This document shows positions 1 to 6,120 of a DNA stretch of 9,511 nt, piece by piece. The translations under genes and the position numbers were made by a program. The first letter of the stretch is position 1, and every line of letters starts with the position of its first letter. This DNA is from Propionibacteriaceae bacterium (lineage in GTDB: Bacteria; Actinomycetota; Actinomycetes; Propionibacteriales; Propionibacteriaceae): NCBI GenBank assembly GCA_009778535.1, contig WRJP01000068.1, forward strand, positions 1-9,511. The letters run 5' to 3'. The notes beneath the pieces were generated by a model. The model searched no databases. It was not told the origin of the DNA and saw only the letters and a program-made list of their open reading frames with translations.

Positions 1-16
1 ACCCTCCAGACCCGCT

Positions 17-52
17 GGTTGAGTGCAAACCGCAGGTTTGTGTATCGAAACC
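17..52 (+). repeat. 36-bp palindromic repeat, unit A
   Basis: Left arm GGTTGAGTGC (17-26) and right arm GTATCGAAACC (42-52) enclose a hairpin: AAACC (27-31) pairs with GGTTT (35-39) around loop GCA, and the stem extends to 25-41 with one G-T wobble. It has the same length and arms as unit B (100-135, opposite orientation) and as units C and D near 7000. Repeats with GGTTGAGT and GTATCGAAACC ends are, from memory, common in intergenic DNA of actinobacteria; the function is unknown to me. It could act as a transcription terminator or a REP-like element. The membership call is firm; the function is not. Confidence 0.8.
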
Positions 53-99
53 GAGGGTCAAAACCACGAGAAAGTTCACCAGCTACTGTCGTCACCTTT

Positions 100-135
100 G
101 ATTTCGATAAATCGGCCTGTGGCCGACACTCAATC
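100..135 (-). repeat. 36-bp palindromic repeat, unit B
   Basis: Inverted copy of unit A. Read on the minus strand it starts GATTGAGTGT and ends TTATCGAAATC. The central stem is TCGGCC (112-117) paired with GGCCGA (121-126) around loop TGT, a different sequence from unit A but again self-complementary. It begins 35 bases downstream of the glgC stop codon, so it probably serves as the 3' hairpin of the glgC transcript, although no run of T follows it. Just outside it lies CACCTTT (94-100), which also precedes unit C and the partial copy at 7021 in related form. Confidence 0.75.
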
Positions 136-170
136 AGCAGGAATTGCGACCGGCGGCAACCTACCAGAAG

Positions 171-1394
171 CTACGGGGCGTAGGGGACGACCTCGTTCTT
201 GGGGACGACAGTAAGGCCGTTCTCAATGTAATAACCCCGCGCCGCATCGAGTTCTTTATCGACCCCGATTTCAACCCCGTCTGGCACGACCACGTTCTTG
301 TCAAGGATGCAGTTTTCCACCTTGGAGCTGCGGCCAATCTGGCAGTTATTCAAAACGACCGAATGCTCAATCCTTGCCCACTTGTCAACAAAAACGTTCG
401 GTGAAAGCACGGAGTGCTCCACATCGCCGCCCGAAATTAGGCAACCCGAAGACACGATTGACTCCTCCGCTGTTCCCCGCAAGACGAATTTCGCACCCGA
501 GGATTGGACTTGTGAAGTCCAGATCGGCCATTTGGTGTTGTAAAGGTTGAACTCAGGGTCAACTGAAATCAAATCCATGTGCGCTGCATGGTAGGCCGTG
601 ATCGTTCCGACATCGCGCCAGTAGTTCTGATCTTTTTCAGTGGAGCCAGCTACGTGATTATCGGCGAAATCATAGACCTGCGCAACGCCTTGTTTCACTA
701 AAGCTGGAATTATGTCGCCGCCGAGATCATGTCTTGAGTCTTCCGCGTTAGCATCTGCAACTAAAGCATCGACAAATGCCTTCCTGGTGAACACATAGTT
801 TCCCATCGAAGCGAAACTCTCATCTGGACTGTCCGGCAACCCGGGCGGATCGTCGGGCTTTTCCAGGAATTCGTCGATTTTTCCATTCGCTCCGGCAGCG
901 ATAATCCCAAAGGCACTGGCGGTAGCTCGCGGCACCCGGATTCCGGCGACTGTAGCATCCAGTCCGGAATCGATGTGCGACATTAGCATCTGCTCCACAT
1001 CCATGCGATAGATGTTGTCGGCACCGAACACCACTACATAGTCGGGGTCTTCGTCGCGCACTAGGTTCAGCGATTGGTAGATGGCATCAGCACTGCCCTG
1101 ATACCACCACTTTCCGGTTCGCTGTTGTGCGGGTACCGATGTGACGTATGATCCCAACACCGTCGACATCCGCCAAGCGACCGAGACGTGTCTATCGAGC
1201 GAATGTGACTTGTATTGAGTGAGAACACAAATTTTAGTCAGGTCAGAATTGACCAAATTAGACAGCACAAAATCAATGAGCCGATAGGTTCCACCAAACG
1301 GAACAGCAGGCTTAGCTCGGTCGGCAGTCAACGGCATCAGCCGCTTTCCTTCGCCACCAGCAAGAACAATAGACAAAACGTGAGGGCGTTCCAT
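171..1394 (-). CDS. glgC: Glucose-1-phosphate adenylyltransferase (ADP-glucose pyrophosphorylase)
   Basis: Makes ADP-glucose and pyrophosphate from ATP and glucose-1-phosphate, the committed step of bacterial glycogen/alpha-glucan synthesis, in the cytosol. The 407-residue product has the usual family length. The nucleotidyltransferase domain opens with LAGGEGKRL (11-19) and AKPAVPFGG (27-35), followed by the Asp-containing GADNIYRMD (124-132), the substrate-side EFLEKP (175-180) and STEKDQNYWRDVGT (251-264). A left-handed beta-helix domain covers roughly 310-375. The start ATG at 1394 is chosen because homologues begin just before VLxIVLAGGEGKR; the frame stays open for 44 more codons upstream but that part does not look like the family. 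No Shine-Dalgarno precedes this ATG; a TAAAGT seven bases before it suggests a leaderless mRNA. The gene is divergent from glgA. No key residue appears missing. Confidence 0.95.
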   Translation of the reverse strand: MERPHVLSIVLAGGEGKRLMPLTADRAKPAVPFGGTYRLIDFVLSNLVNSDLTKICVLTQYKSHSLDRHVSVAWRMSTVLGSYVTSVPAQQRTGKWWYQGSADAIYQSLNLVRDEDPDYVVVFGADNIYRMDVEQMLMSHIDSGLDATVAGIRVPRATASAFGIIAAGANGKIDEFLEKPDDPPGLPDSPDESFASMGNYVFTRKAFVDALVADANAEDSRHDLGGDIIPALVKQGVAQVYDFADNHVAGSTEKDQNYWRDVGTITAYHAAHMDLISVDPEFNLYNTKWPIWTSQVQSSGAKFVLRGTAEESIVSSGCLISGGDVEHSVLSPNVFVDKWARIEHSVVLNNCQIGRSSKVENCILDKNVVVPDGVEIGVDKELDAARGYYIENGLTVVPKNEVVPYAP

Positions 1395-1401
1395 ACCACG
1401 A

Positions 1402-1407
1402 ACTTTA
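1402..1407 (-). promoter_or_regulatory. Putative -10 of glgC (leaderless arrangement)
   Basis: On the minus strand TAAAGT ends seven bases before the glgC ATG; a weak -35 candidate TTGTGC (1424-1429) lies 16 bases upstream. A competing reading is TTGAGA (1434-1439) with 17 bases to GATAAG (1411-1416), which would give a leader of about ten bases. Both are pattern matches only. Confidence 0.4.
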
Positions 1408-1501
1408 GCCCTTATCGGGTTCGGCACAACTGATCTCAAGAAAATATGATGTTTAACCTCACCAATTGGACGATCTAGCGTTTGTTCACCAAAAATTGTG
1501 A

Positions 1502-1507
1502 CATTAT
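1502..1507 (+). promoter_or_regulatory. Putative -10 of glgA
   Basis: CATTAT ends six bases before the glgA ATG. That distance would place the transcription start at or next to the start codon. AAGG (1509-1512) is too close to the ATG to be a normal ribosome binding site. No well-spaced -35 is evident. Confidence 0.35.
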
Positions 1508-1513
1508 CAAGGT

Positions 1514-2701
1514 ATGCGAGTCTCAATTCTCACCCGCGAGTACCCTCCATTCATCTACGGCGGGGCTGGTGTCCATGTTGGCCAGTTGGTTCCCCAACTA
1601 CGCAAGCTAGTCGATCACGTTGATGTGCAAGCGATGGGCGAACCGCGCGAAACAGCGACGGCTCATCCGGAGACCTTTCCCGAAGGTGCGAATCAGGCGC
1701 TGCGGGTACTCGGCACCGATGTAGCAATGGCCGCAGCCATTCCTGACGATACCGACGTTGTGCATTCCCACACGTGGTACGCCAACTTTGCTGGTCTGGT
1801 CAGTTCAAAATACCTAGATATTCCGCATGTAGTCACCTCGCACTCCTTGGAGCCGCATCGACCTTGGAAGGCTGAACAGCTTGGCGGTGGCTATCGGGTT
1901 TCCTCGTGGGCGGAAAAAACGGCTTTTTTGGATGCTGCTGCGGTCATCGCGGTAAGTGCCGGAATGCGAAAAGATGTACTCGATTCATACACCGATCTCG
2001 ACCCAGATAGAGTCCATGTCGTCCGAAATGGCATCGATACCGATGAATTCTCTCCTGACCCGGCTCATGATGTCCTCGATTCGCTGGGAGTAAACCTGGA
2101 TCGTCCCTTAGTGGTTTTCGTTGGACGAATCACCCGTCAAAAAGGACTGGTACATCTGGTTCGTGCCGCAGAACAGCTCGACTCCAGCACGCAGCTGCTG
2201 CTGCTGGCGGGAGCGCCAGACACCCCAGAAATTGCTGCTGAGTTCGATCAAGCCTTTGGAGCTTTGAGCAAAACTCGACCTGTGACCTGGGTGAAAGAGA
2301 TGCTGCCGCGGGCATCTGTACGTCAGGTGCTGACACATGCGACGGTGTTTGCGTGTCCTTCCATCTATGAACCGCTGGGAATCGTAAATCTGGAAGCGAT
2401 GGCATGTGAAACCGCAGTCGTGGCTTCTGCGGTAGGCGGGATTCCCGAAGTTGTGGTTGATGGTCAAACCGGAACCCTGGTTCCTTACGACCCAGCATTG
2501 GCAAACGATCTGACCTATATTGCCGACTTTGAAGCCCAATTTGCCGAAGCGATCAACGCATTAACCCGTGACCTCGACAAGGCGCAGTTAATGGGACAAG
2601 CTGGCAGGCAGCGTTGCATCGAAGAATTCTCCTGGGAAAAAATCGCACAACAAACCTGTGACGTATATCAAAAAGCGATCACCTGGCAACGCCAGAAATA
2701 G
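1514..2701 (+). CDS. glgA: GlgA-family glycosyltransferase (actinobacterial glycogen synthase / maltose-1-phosphate synthase GlgM type)
   Basis: GT-B glycosyltransferase of family GT4, 395 residues. The Corynebacterium-type GlgA enzymes use ADP-glucose; the mycobacterial member acts mainly as GlgM, joining ADP-glucose to glucose-1-phosphate to make alpha-maltose-1-phosphate for the GlgE route. The sequence alone does not settle which acceptor is used here. Seen: N-terminal LTREYPPFIYGGAGVHV (6-22) with the glycine loop, HSHTWYA (84-90), RNGID (171-175), the donor-binding GRITRQKG (204-211), and the GT4 E-x7-E motif as EPLGIVNLE (286-294), followed by GGIPEVV. The length matches the family (about 390). 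The start is fixed by conservation of MRVxxLTREYPP. It is divergent from glgC, which supplies its donor, and convergent with the DUF3117 gene, from which only 26 bases separate it. I saw no strong terminator in that gap. Confidence 0.93.
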   Translation: MRVSILTREYPPFIYGGAGVHVGQLVPQLRKLVDHVDVQAMGEPRETATAHPETFPEGANQALRVLGTDVAMAAAIPDDTDVVHSHTWYANFAGLVSSKYLDIPHVVTSHSLEPHRPWKAEQLGGGYRVSSWAEKTAFLDAAAVIAVSAGMRKDVLDSYTDLDPDRVHVVRNGIDTDEFSPDPAHDVLDSLGVNLDRPLVVFVGRITRQKGLVHLVRAAEQLDSSTQLLLLAGAPDTPEIAAEFDQAFGALSKTRPVTWVKEMLPRASVRQVLTHATVFACPSIYEPLGIVNLEAMACETAVVASAVGGIPEVVVDGQTGTLVPYDPALANDLTYIADFEAQFAEAINALTRDLDKAQLMGQAGRQRCIEEFSWEKIAQQTCDVYQKAITWQRQK

Positions 2702-2727
2702 TCAAGCACGGGCGCTCCTGCCTGGGT

Positions 2728-2907
2728 TTAGGCCGGTAACAAACTTACGACGTCCTCCAGCGCAGCTTTAAGTTCGGAAGCCTCGGCGGCATTCAATTCG
2801 ATTACCAGTCGGCCTCCGCCTTCGGCTGGGATTCGCATCGCAATAATCCGCCCCTCCTTGGCAACTTCGATAGGGCCGTCCCCAGTTCGCGGTTTCATTG
2901 CTGCCAT
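2728..2907 (-). CDS. DUF3117 family micro-protein
   Basis: A 59-residue protein beginning MAAMKPRTGDGP and containing EGGGRLVIEL. This matches the actinobacterial DUF3117 family, which is nearly invariant at its N-terminus; the M. tuberculosis relative is, from memory, Rv1211. The molecular role is not established; one line of literature calls Rv1211 calmodulin-like. Predicted shape from the sequence: basic N-terminus, two beta strands around residues 18-37 and an acidic helix from 39 onward. The start at 2907 has a good ribosome binding site: GAGGTG lies four bases before ATG. The frame continues further upstream but that part overlaps the DivIVA gene in another frame and is not coding. The gene sits last in a minus-strand series after the LOG and DivIVA genes, with its own likely promoter. 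Confidence 0.88.
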   Translation of the reverse strand: MAAMKPRTGDGPIEVAKEGRIIAMRIPAEGGGRLVIELNAAEASELKAALEDVVSLLPA

Positions 2908-2938
2908 TACGCACCTCAATCTCAAGCAGAATGCCTCT

Positions 2939-2967
2939 ATTATTCCACTTTTTTGCCCGCGTGAAAA
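2939..2967 (-). promoter_or_regulatory. Putative promoter of the DUF3117 gene
   Basis: On the minus strand TTTTCA (2962-2967) is followed after exactly 17 bases by AATAAT (2939-2944), a 5 of 6 match to the sigma-70 -10 consensus. The expected start lies about 25 bases before the ATG, leaving room for the GAGGTG ribosome binding site. This would uncouple the micro-protein from the genes upstream. Confidence 0.5.
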
Positions 2968-2989
2968 AACTCCTGCCTTGCGGTGCCCA

Positions 2990-3280
2990 CTAGTTCGCTT
3001 TCTCAATGAATTCAAGTTCAGTTTCAACGACCGATTCTTCGGGTATGTCCAACTGGTTGGCCACTCGCTCCAACAGTTCGTCAACCTGCTCCGTAGAGTA
3101 GCCGCGAAACACCACGTTGAAACGCACGTCACGAATGTCGTCGCCTGTCAGTACCCCGACTGGAATCTGAGCCTTCGGCGCGTCAGCGATTGTGGGCGGC
3201 AGCTCACCGAAGCGTCCGCTAGCTACGACTGCACCCAAACCCAGCACGGCCACCACCAAAATCCACAAAAACCACTCCAC
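2990..3280 (-). CDS. Small membrane-anchored DivIVA-domain protein
   Basis: A 96-residue protein with one N-terminal membrane segment (about residues 2-20, FLWILVVAVLGLGAVVA) and a short cytosolic part. The part around residues 53-73 reads VRFNVVFRGYSTEQVDELLER, the signature of the DivIVA/Wag31 N-terminal domain (F-x5-RGY-x4-VD-x-LL), which in full-length DivIVA recognises curved membrane. A long coiled-coil tail is absent: the protein ends about 20 residues after the motif. Similar mini-proteins with a TM helix occur in many actinobacteria next to the LOG and DUF3117 genes. The role is unknown; a helper or adaptor for Wag31/DivIVA at poles or septum is inference. The start is GTG at 3280, 19 bases after the LOG stop codon, so co-transcription is likely. 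The ribosome binding site is weak (GGAAAG, 12 bases away). Confidence 0.85.
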   Translation of the reverse strand: MEWFLWILVVAVLGLGAVVASGRFGELPPTIADAPKAQIPVGVLTGDDIRDVRFNVVFRGYSTEQVDELLERVANQLDIPEESVVETELEFIEKAN

Positions 3281-3299
3281 GGTTAAAGCCTACTTTCCA

Positions 3300-4013
3300 T
3301 TAGCGAGCAGTAACTAGTTCAACTGCGGTTTCGGGGTCGTCGGTCAACTGCAATAAATCCAGATCAGGGACGGAAATATAATCATCGGCCAGCATTTGTC
3401 CGCGCAGCCACTGTAATAAACCGCTCCAATAGTTCGAGTCGTAGAGCACGATTGGGAATGATTTTACTTTCTGGGTCTGCACCAGTGTCAGCGCCTCGAA
3501 TAGTTCGTCAAAAGTTCCAAAGCCGCCCGGCATCACGATAAATCCTTGGGAGTATTTCAAAAACATCACTTTCCGAACGAAGAAGTAGCGGAAGTTGATT
3601 CCCAACGAAACATAATCGTTGATCATTTGCTCGAATGGAAGCTCGATACCTAGACCAACCGATACTCCCCCAGCTTCTAGGGCACCCTTGTTTACTGCCT
3701 CCATGATGCCCGGGCCGCCGCCGGTGATCACACCGTAACCTTTTTCCGCTAGTCGCTTGCCTATTTCGCAGGCAGCGGTATAACGCGCGTCGTCAGGTTG
3801 TACCCGTGCCGACCCAAAGACTCCAATCGCGGAGCCAAGTTCAGCTAAAGTTCCGAAACCGTCTACAAATTCTGACTGAATTCGCAGCACTCTAAACGGG
3901 TCTGCATTCACCCATGAAGTATCCGAGCCGTCCGAAAGTAGCCGCTCGTCTGTGGTAACTGGTTCATTGTGGTCAAATACCCGAAATGCGGAACCTTGAA
4001 TCTGCCTACTCAT
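3300..4013 (-). CDS. LOG-family protein (TIGR00730), cytokinin riboside 5'-monophosphate phosphoribohydrolase type
   Basis: Rossmann-fold protein of the LOG/lysine-decarboxylase-like superfamily. Members hydrolyse nucleoside 5'-monophosphates such as cytokinin ribotides to a free base and ribose-5-phosphate; the old label 'lysine decarboxylase' is wrong. The diagnostic PGGFGTFDE (about 162-170 from this start) and GGGPGIMEA (about 98-106) are intact, as is the RK pair in FFVRKVMF. The 237 residues include an N-terminal extension of about 60 residues before IGVFGSARV, as in the M. tuberculosis homologue Rv1205. Start choice: ATG at 4013 has TAATGT seven bases upstream and no Shine-Dalgarno; GTG at 4019 is in frame and adds two residues. 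The true substrate here cannot be read from the sequence. It is probably co-transcribed with the DivIVA-domain gene. Confidence 0.9.
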   Translation of the reverse strand: MSRQIQGSAFRVFDHNEPVTTDERLLSDGSDTSWVNADPFRVLRIQSEFVDGFGTLAELGSAIGVFGSARVQPDDARYTAACEIGKRLAEKGYGVITGGGPGIMEAVNKGALEAGGVSVGLGIELPFEQMINDYVSLGINFRYFFVRKVMFLKYSQGFIVMPGGFGTFDELFEALTLVQTQKVKSFPIVLYDSNYWSGLLQWLRGQMLADDYISVPDLDLLQLTDDPETAVELVTAR

Positions 4014-4020
4014 AGACACG

Positions 4021-4026
4021 ACATTA
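4021..4026 (-). promoter_or_regulatory. Putative -10 of the LOG gene (leaderless arrangement)
   Basis: TAATGT on the minus strand, seven bases before the ATG at 4013. It has the same geometry as at glgC and dapD. If it is real, the upstream in-frame GTG at 4019 would not be in the transcript. Confidence 0.4.
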
Positions 4027-4057
4027 GCTCATCGAAGCCAATCAATGAGCGAAGCCA
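4027..4057. repeat. Short direct and inverted repeats in the dapE-LOG gap
   Basis: CGAAGCCA occurs at 4033-4040 and 4050-4057, a 17-bp period, and GCTCAT (4027-4032) is inverted as ATGAGC (4045-4050). The element lies directly upstream of the putative LOG -10. It could be an operator; no known site is recognised. Confidence 0.4.
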
Positions 4058-4096
4058 TGGGGTCAGTTGGGTAAAACTTTGCTAACGCACAGGCCA

Positions 4097-5152
4097 CTAG
4101 CCTAGAAATCGCAGCATGGCCGCAAAACAGGAGTGCAACTGCGAAACCTCAACGTACTCGTCGTCTGTATGGGCTTTGCCTGGGTCTCCTGGCCCGTAGT
4201 TCAGGGCGGGGATTCCCAAAGCTGCGAAGCGGGCGACATCAGTCCAGCCGTATTTGGGGCTGACGTTTCCTTTGACGGCCTTCACAAAATCCTGCGCTAA
4301 CTCGGTATTCAAGCCAGGACGCGCTCCGGAAACTGAATCAATGATCTTCGGAGTGTATCCGAGGAATAGTTGCTTGATGTAGTCATGGGCATTGGCCTCG
4401 TCTCGATCGGGAGCGAAGCGGAAGTTAATGGTGATGGTGCAGCTATCAGGGATGATATTTGTGGCGACTCCGCCATTGATAGCGACCGCGTTTAACCCTT
4501 CGCGGTATTCCAATCCGTCCACTGCAACGACACGAGGTTTGTAGCGATAAAGCCTTGCCAGAACGTCAAAAACGTCGTGGATCGCGTTGTGGCCTAGCCA
4601 CGCCCTTGCCGAATGCGCTTTCACGCCCTTAGTCTCGATCTCAAACCGCACGCTGCCTTGGCAACCTGCTTCAATTTGCGCTGATGTCGGTTCCATTAAG
4701 ATCGCCAAATCTGCTTGTAGCTCCGGCGCGGATAGTCTGCCTAGCCCGTTGCGGGATGCCTCGACTTCTTCGTGGTCATAGAAAATCCAAGTGAGGTCAT
4801 GCACTGGATTTTGCATCTTGGCGGCGGCAGCCAACATCACTGCAATTCCAGCTTTCATGTCCGCTGCACCACGGCCGTACACCCTGTCGCCTTCCAGACG
4901 CGAAGGCAGGTTGTTCGCGACTGGCACGGTATCTAAATGTCCGGCAATGACGATGCGGTGCGGTTTACCGTTATCGGTTCGTGCTATCACCAAATCCTGG
5001 TTGCGCTCGACATTGAGGTGTTGGTAGGAACGCAGTGAGTGTTCCACCGCATCTGCCAGCGCCTTCTCGTTTCCACTCACACTCTCAATATCAACTATTG
5101 CTTGAAGTAGTGTGACTAAATCCGCTCCCAGTTCTAACTCCATGTCATCCAT
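4097..5152 (-). CDS. dapE: Succinyl-diaminopimelate desuccinylase
   Basis: Di-zinc M20-family hydrolase that splits N-succinyl-LL-2,6-diaminopimelate into succinate and LL-diaminopimelate, the step after DapC. The 351-residue product has all expected metal and catalytic positions: H72 in GHLDTVP, D98 in GRGAADMKAG, E128 (general base) and E129 (ligand) in YDHEEVE, E154 in MEPT, and H328 in GKAHTDDEYV. The lid-domain motif AHSARAWLG (179-187) and WTDVARF (303-309) are typical of DapE. The ATG at 5152 is preferred over ATG 5143 because GAGGAATA immediately precedes it. The gene is divergent from dapD over 47 bp. Other M20 peptidases are possible by fold, but the WTD motif and the dapD/dapC context make DapE the best call. 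Confidence 0.93.
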   Translation of the reverse strand: MDDMELELGADLVTLLQAIVDIESVSGNEKALADAVEHSLRSYQHLNVERNQDLVIARTDNGKPHRIVIAGHLDTVPVANNLPSRLEGDRVYGRGAADMKAGIAVMLAAAAKMQNPVHDLTWIFYDHEEVEASRNGLGRLSAPELQADLAILMEPTSAQIEAGCQGSVRFEIETKGVKAHSARAWLGHNAIHDVFDVLARLYRYKPRVVAVDGLEYREGLNAVAINGGVATNIIPDSCTITINFRFAPDRDEANAHDYIKQLFLGYTPKIIDSVSGARPGLNTELAQDFVKAVKGNVSPKYGWTDVARFAALGIPALNYGPGDPGKAHTDDEYVEVSQLHSCFAAMLRFLG

Positions 5153-5199
5153 TATTCCTCACTCAGCAGGACTTTAGCTGATCGGGTAACCTTACGAGC
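5153..5199. promoter_or_regulatory. Compact divergent dapE/dapD control region
   Basis: 47 bases serve both genes. Toward dapD, TAACCT (5187-5192) ends seven bases before its ATG with no Shine-Dalgarno. Toward dapE, minus-strand TAAAGT (5171-5176) is a -10 candidate and GAGGA sits just before the ATG, so that transcript would have a leader. The two promoters must overlap and may interfere with each other. Confidence 0.45.
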
Positions 5200-6120
5200 A
5201 TGACGCGCTACGCACACGGGTGGGGACTCACGACGATACATGAATCTGGTCAAGTGTTGGATGCTTGGTTCCCAGCACCGCAGATCGGAGAAGGACACCC
5301 AGACAAAGAGCCAGTGGGATTTCGAGCCGCGCTGCGGCAAGATGCAAAACGAAAAACCCGAGTCGAGTCGCAGTGGCTGCAAATCAACTTTGACACTCCA
5401 CCTGCGGATGTTCTGGACGCGTATTTGCGGCTGCACCTACTCAGCCACCGGCTATGTCAGCCGCGCACGATAAATCTGGAAAACATTTTCTCGGTATTGC
5501 CCAATGTCGTCTGGACTTCCGCTGGCCCGTGTGCGGTAGATGATTTTGAAAATACTCGACTCGCTCTGCGTGCAGAAGGTCGCAGCAGCACAGTTTATGG
5601 GGTGGACAAGTTTCCGCGCATGGTGGATTACGTAGTCCCTAGTGGGGTTCGGATTGCTGACGCAGATCGGGTACGACTCGGCGCATATTTGGCGACCGGA
5701 ACTACCGTCATGCACGAAGGATTCGTTAACTTCAACGCTGGCACCTTGGGGGCGTCGATGATTGAAGGACGCATATCTTCAGGCGTGATCGTCGATGACG
5801 GAACCGATGTTGGCGGCGGTGCCTCAATCATGGGCGTGTTGTCGGGCGGCGGCAAAGAGCAGATTTCTGTCGGAAAGCGATGTCTACTCGGAGCCGAGTC
5901 CGGAATCGGAATATCACTTGGCGATGATTGCGTAGTAGAAGCCGGTTTGTACCTCACTGCTGGAACCAAGGTCAGCCTAGAAGACGGCTCGGTAGTCAAA
6001 GCATCCGAACTCAGCGGGAAGTCCGGACTGCTTTACCTGCGCGACTCAATCTGCGGCAAAGTCATTGCGAAAAAACGAACAGGTATCGTCGAACTGAATG
6101 AAGCACTCCACGCAAACTAG
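5200..6120 (+). CDS. dapD: 2,3,4,5-tetrahydropyridine-2,6-dicarboxylate N-succinyltransferase, actinobacterial type
   Basis: Transfers succinyl from succinyl-CoA to tetrahydrodipicolinate, opening the succinylase branch to lysine and diaminopimelate. The 306-residue product has the N-terminal actinobacterial domain (MTRYAHGWGL...) and then a left-handed beta-helix from about residue 150: SGVRIADADRVRLGAYLA, HEGFVNFNAGTLGASMIEGRIS with the presumed catalytic Glu189, VGGGASIMGVLSGGG (204-218), and GIGISLGDDCVVEAGLY (235-251). It ends with the family-typical ELNEALHAN. It is probably a trimer in the cytosol. The start is fixed by the conserved N-terminus; no ribosome binding site is present and TAACCT lies seven bases upstream, consistent with leaderless translation. 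The final 23 bases overlap the start of the lipoprotein gene downstream. Confidence 0.95.
   Translation: MTRYAHGWGLTTIHESGQVLDAWFPAPQIGEGHPDKEPVGFRAALRQDAKRKTRVESQWLQINFDTPPADVLDAYLRLHLLSHRLCQPRTINLENIFSVLPNVVWTSAGPCAVDDFENTRLALRAEGRSSTVYGVDKFPRMVDYVVPSGVRIADADRVRLGAYLATGTTVMHEGFVNFNAGTLGASMIEGRISSGVIVDDGTDVGGGASIMGVLSGGGKEQISVGKRCLLGAESGIGISLGDDCVVEAGLYLTAGTKVSLEDGSVVKASELSGKSGLLYLRDSICGKVIAKKRTGIVELNEALHAN

Noticed and set aside
2..22. Tail of a plus-strand gene ending GGT TGA
   Set aside because: Only six codons are visible, with no recognisable sequence, so it is mentioned in a finding but not called as a gene.
23..214. Open frame at the left edge across the repeat pair
   Set aside because: It runs through both palindromic repeats and into the antisense of glgC; its peptide has no recognisable domain and no ribosome binding site.
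1395..1526. 44-residue N-terminal extension of GlgC
   Set aside because: It would overlap the glgA start and does not resemble GlgC; the family begins just before VLAGGEGKR.
2948..2969. T6 and A6 runs around GCCCGCGTG as a terminator
   Set aside because: The only stem is A-T pairing between the two runs with a GC-rich loop, which is not an intrinsic terminator; the stretch fits better as a promoter spacer.
2908..3132. N-terminal extension of the DUF3117 protein to 134 residues
   Set aside because: The extension is antisense-like low-quality sequence overlapping the DivIVA gene; the family starts at MAAMKPRTGDGP with a good ribosome binding site.
3300..4013. Lysine decarboxylase activity for the LOG protein, which would fit the nearby lysine genes
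   Set aside because: The PGGxGTxxE family was mislabelled as lysine decarboxylase; known members are nucleotide phosphoribohydrolases.
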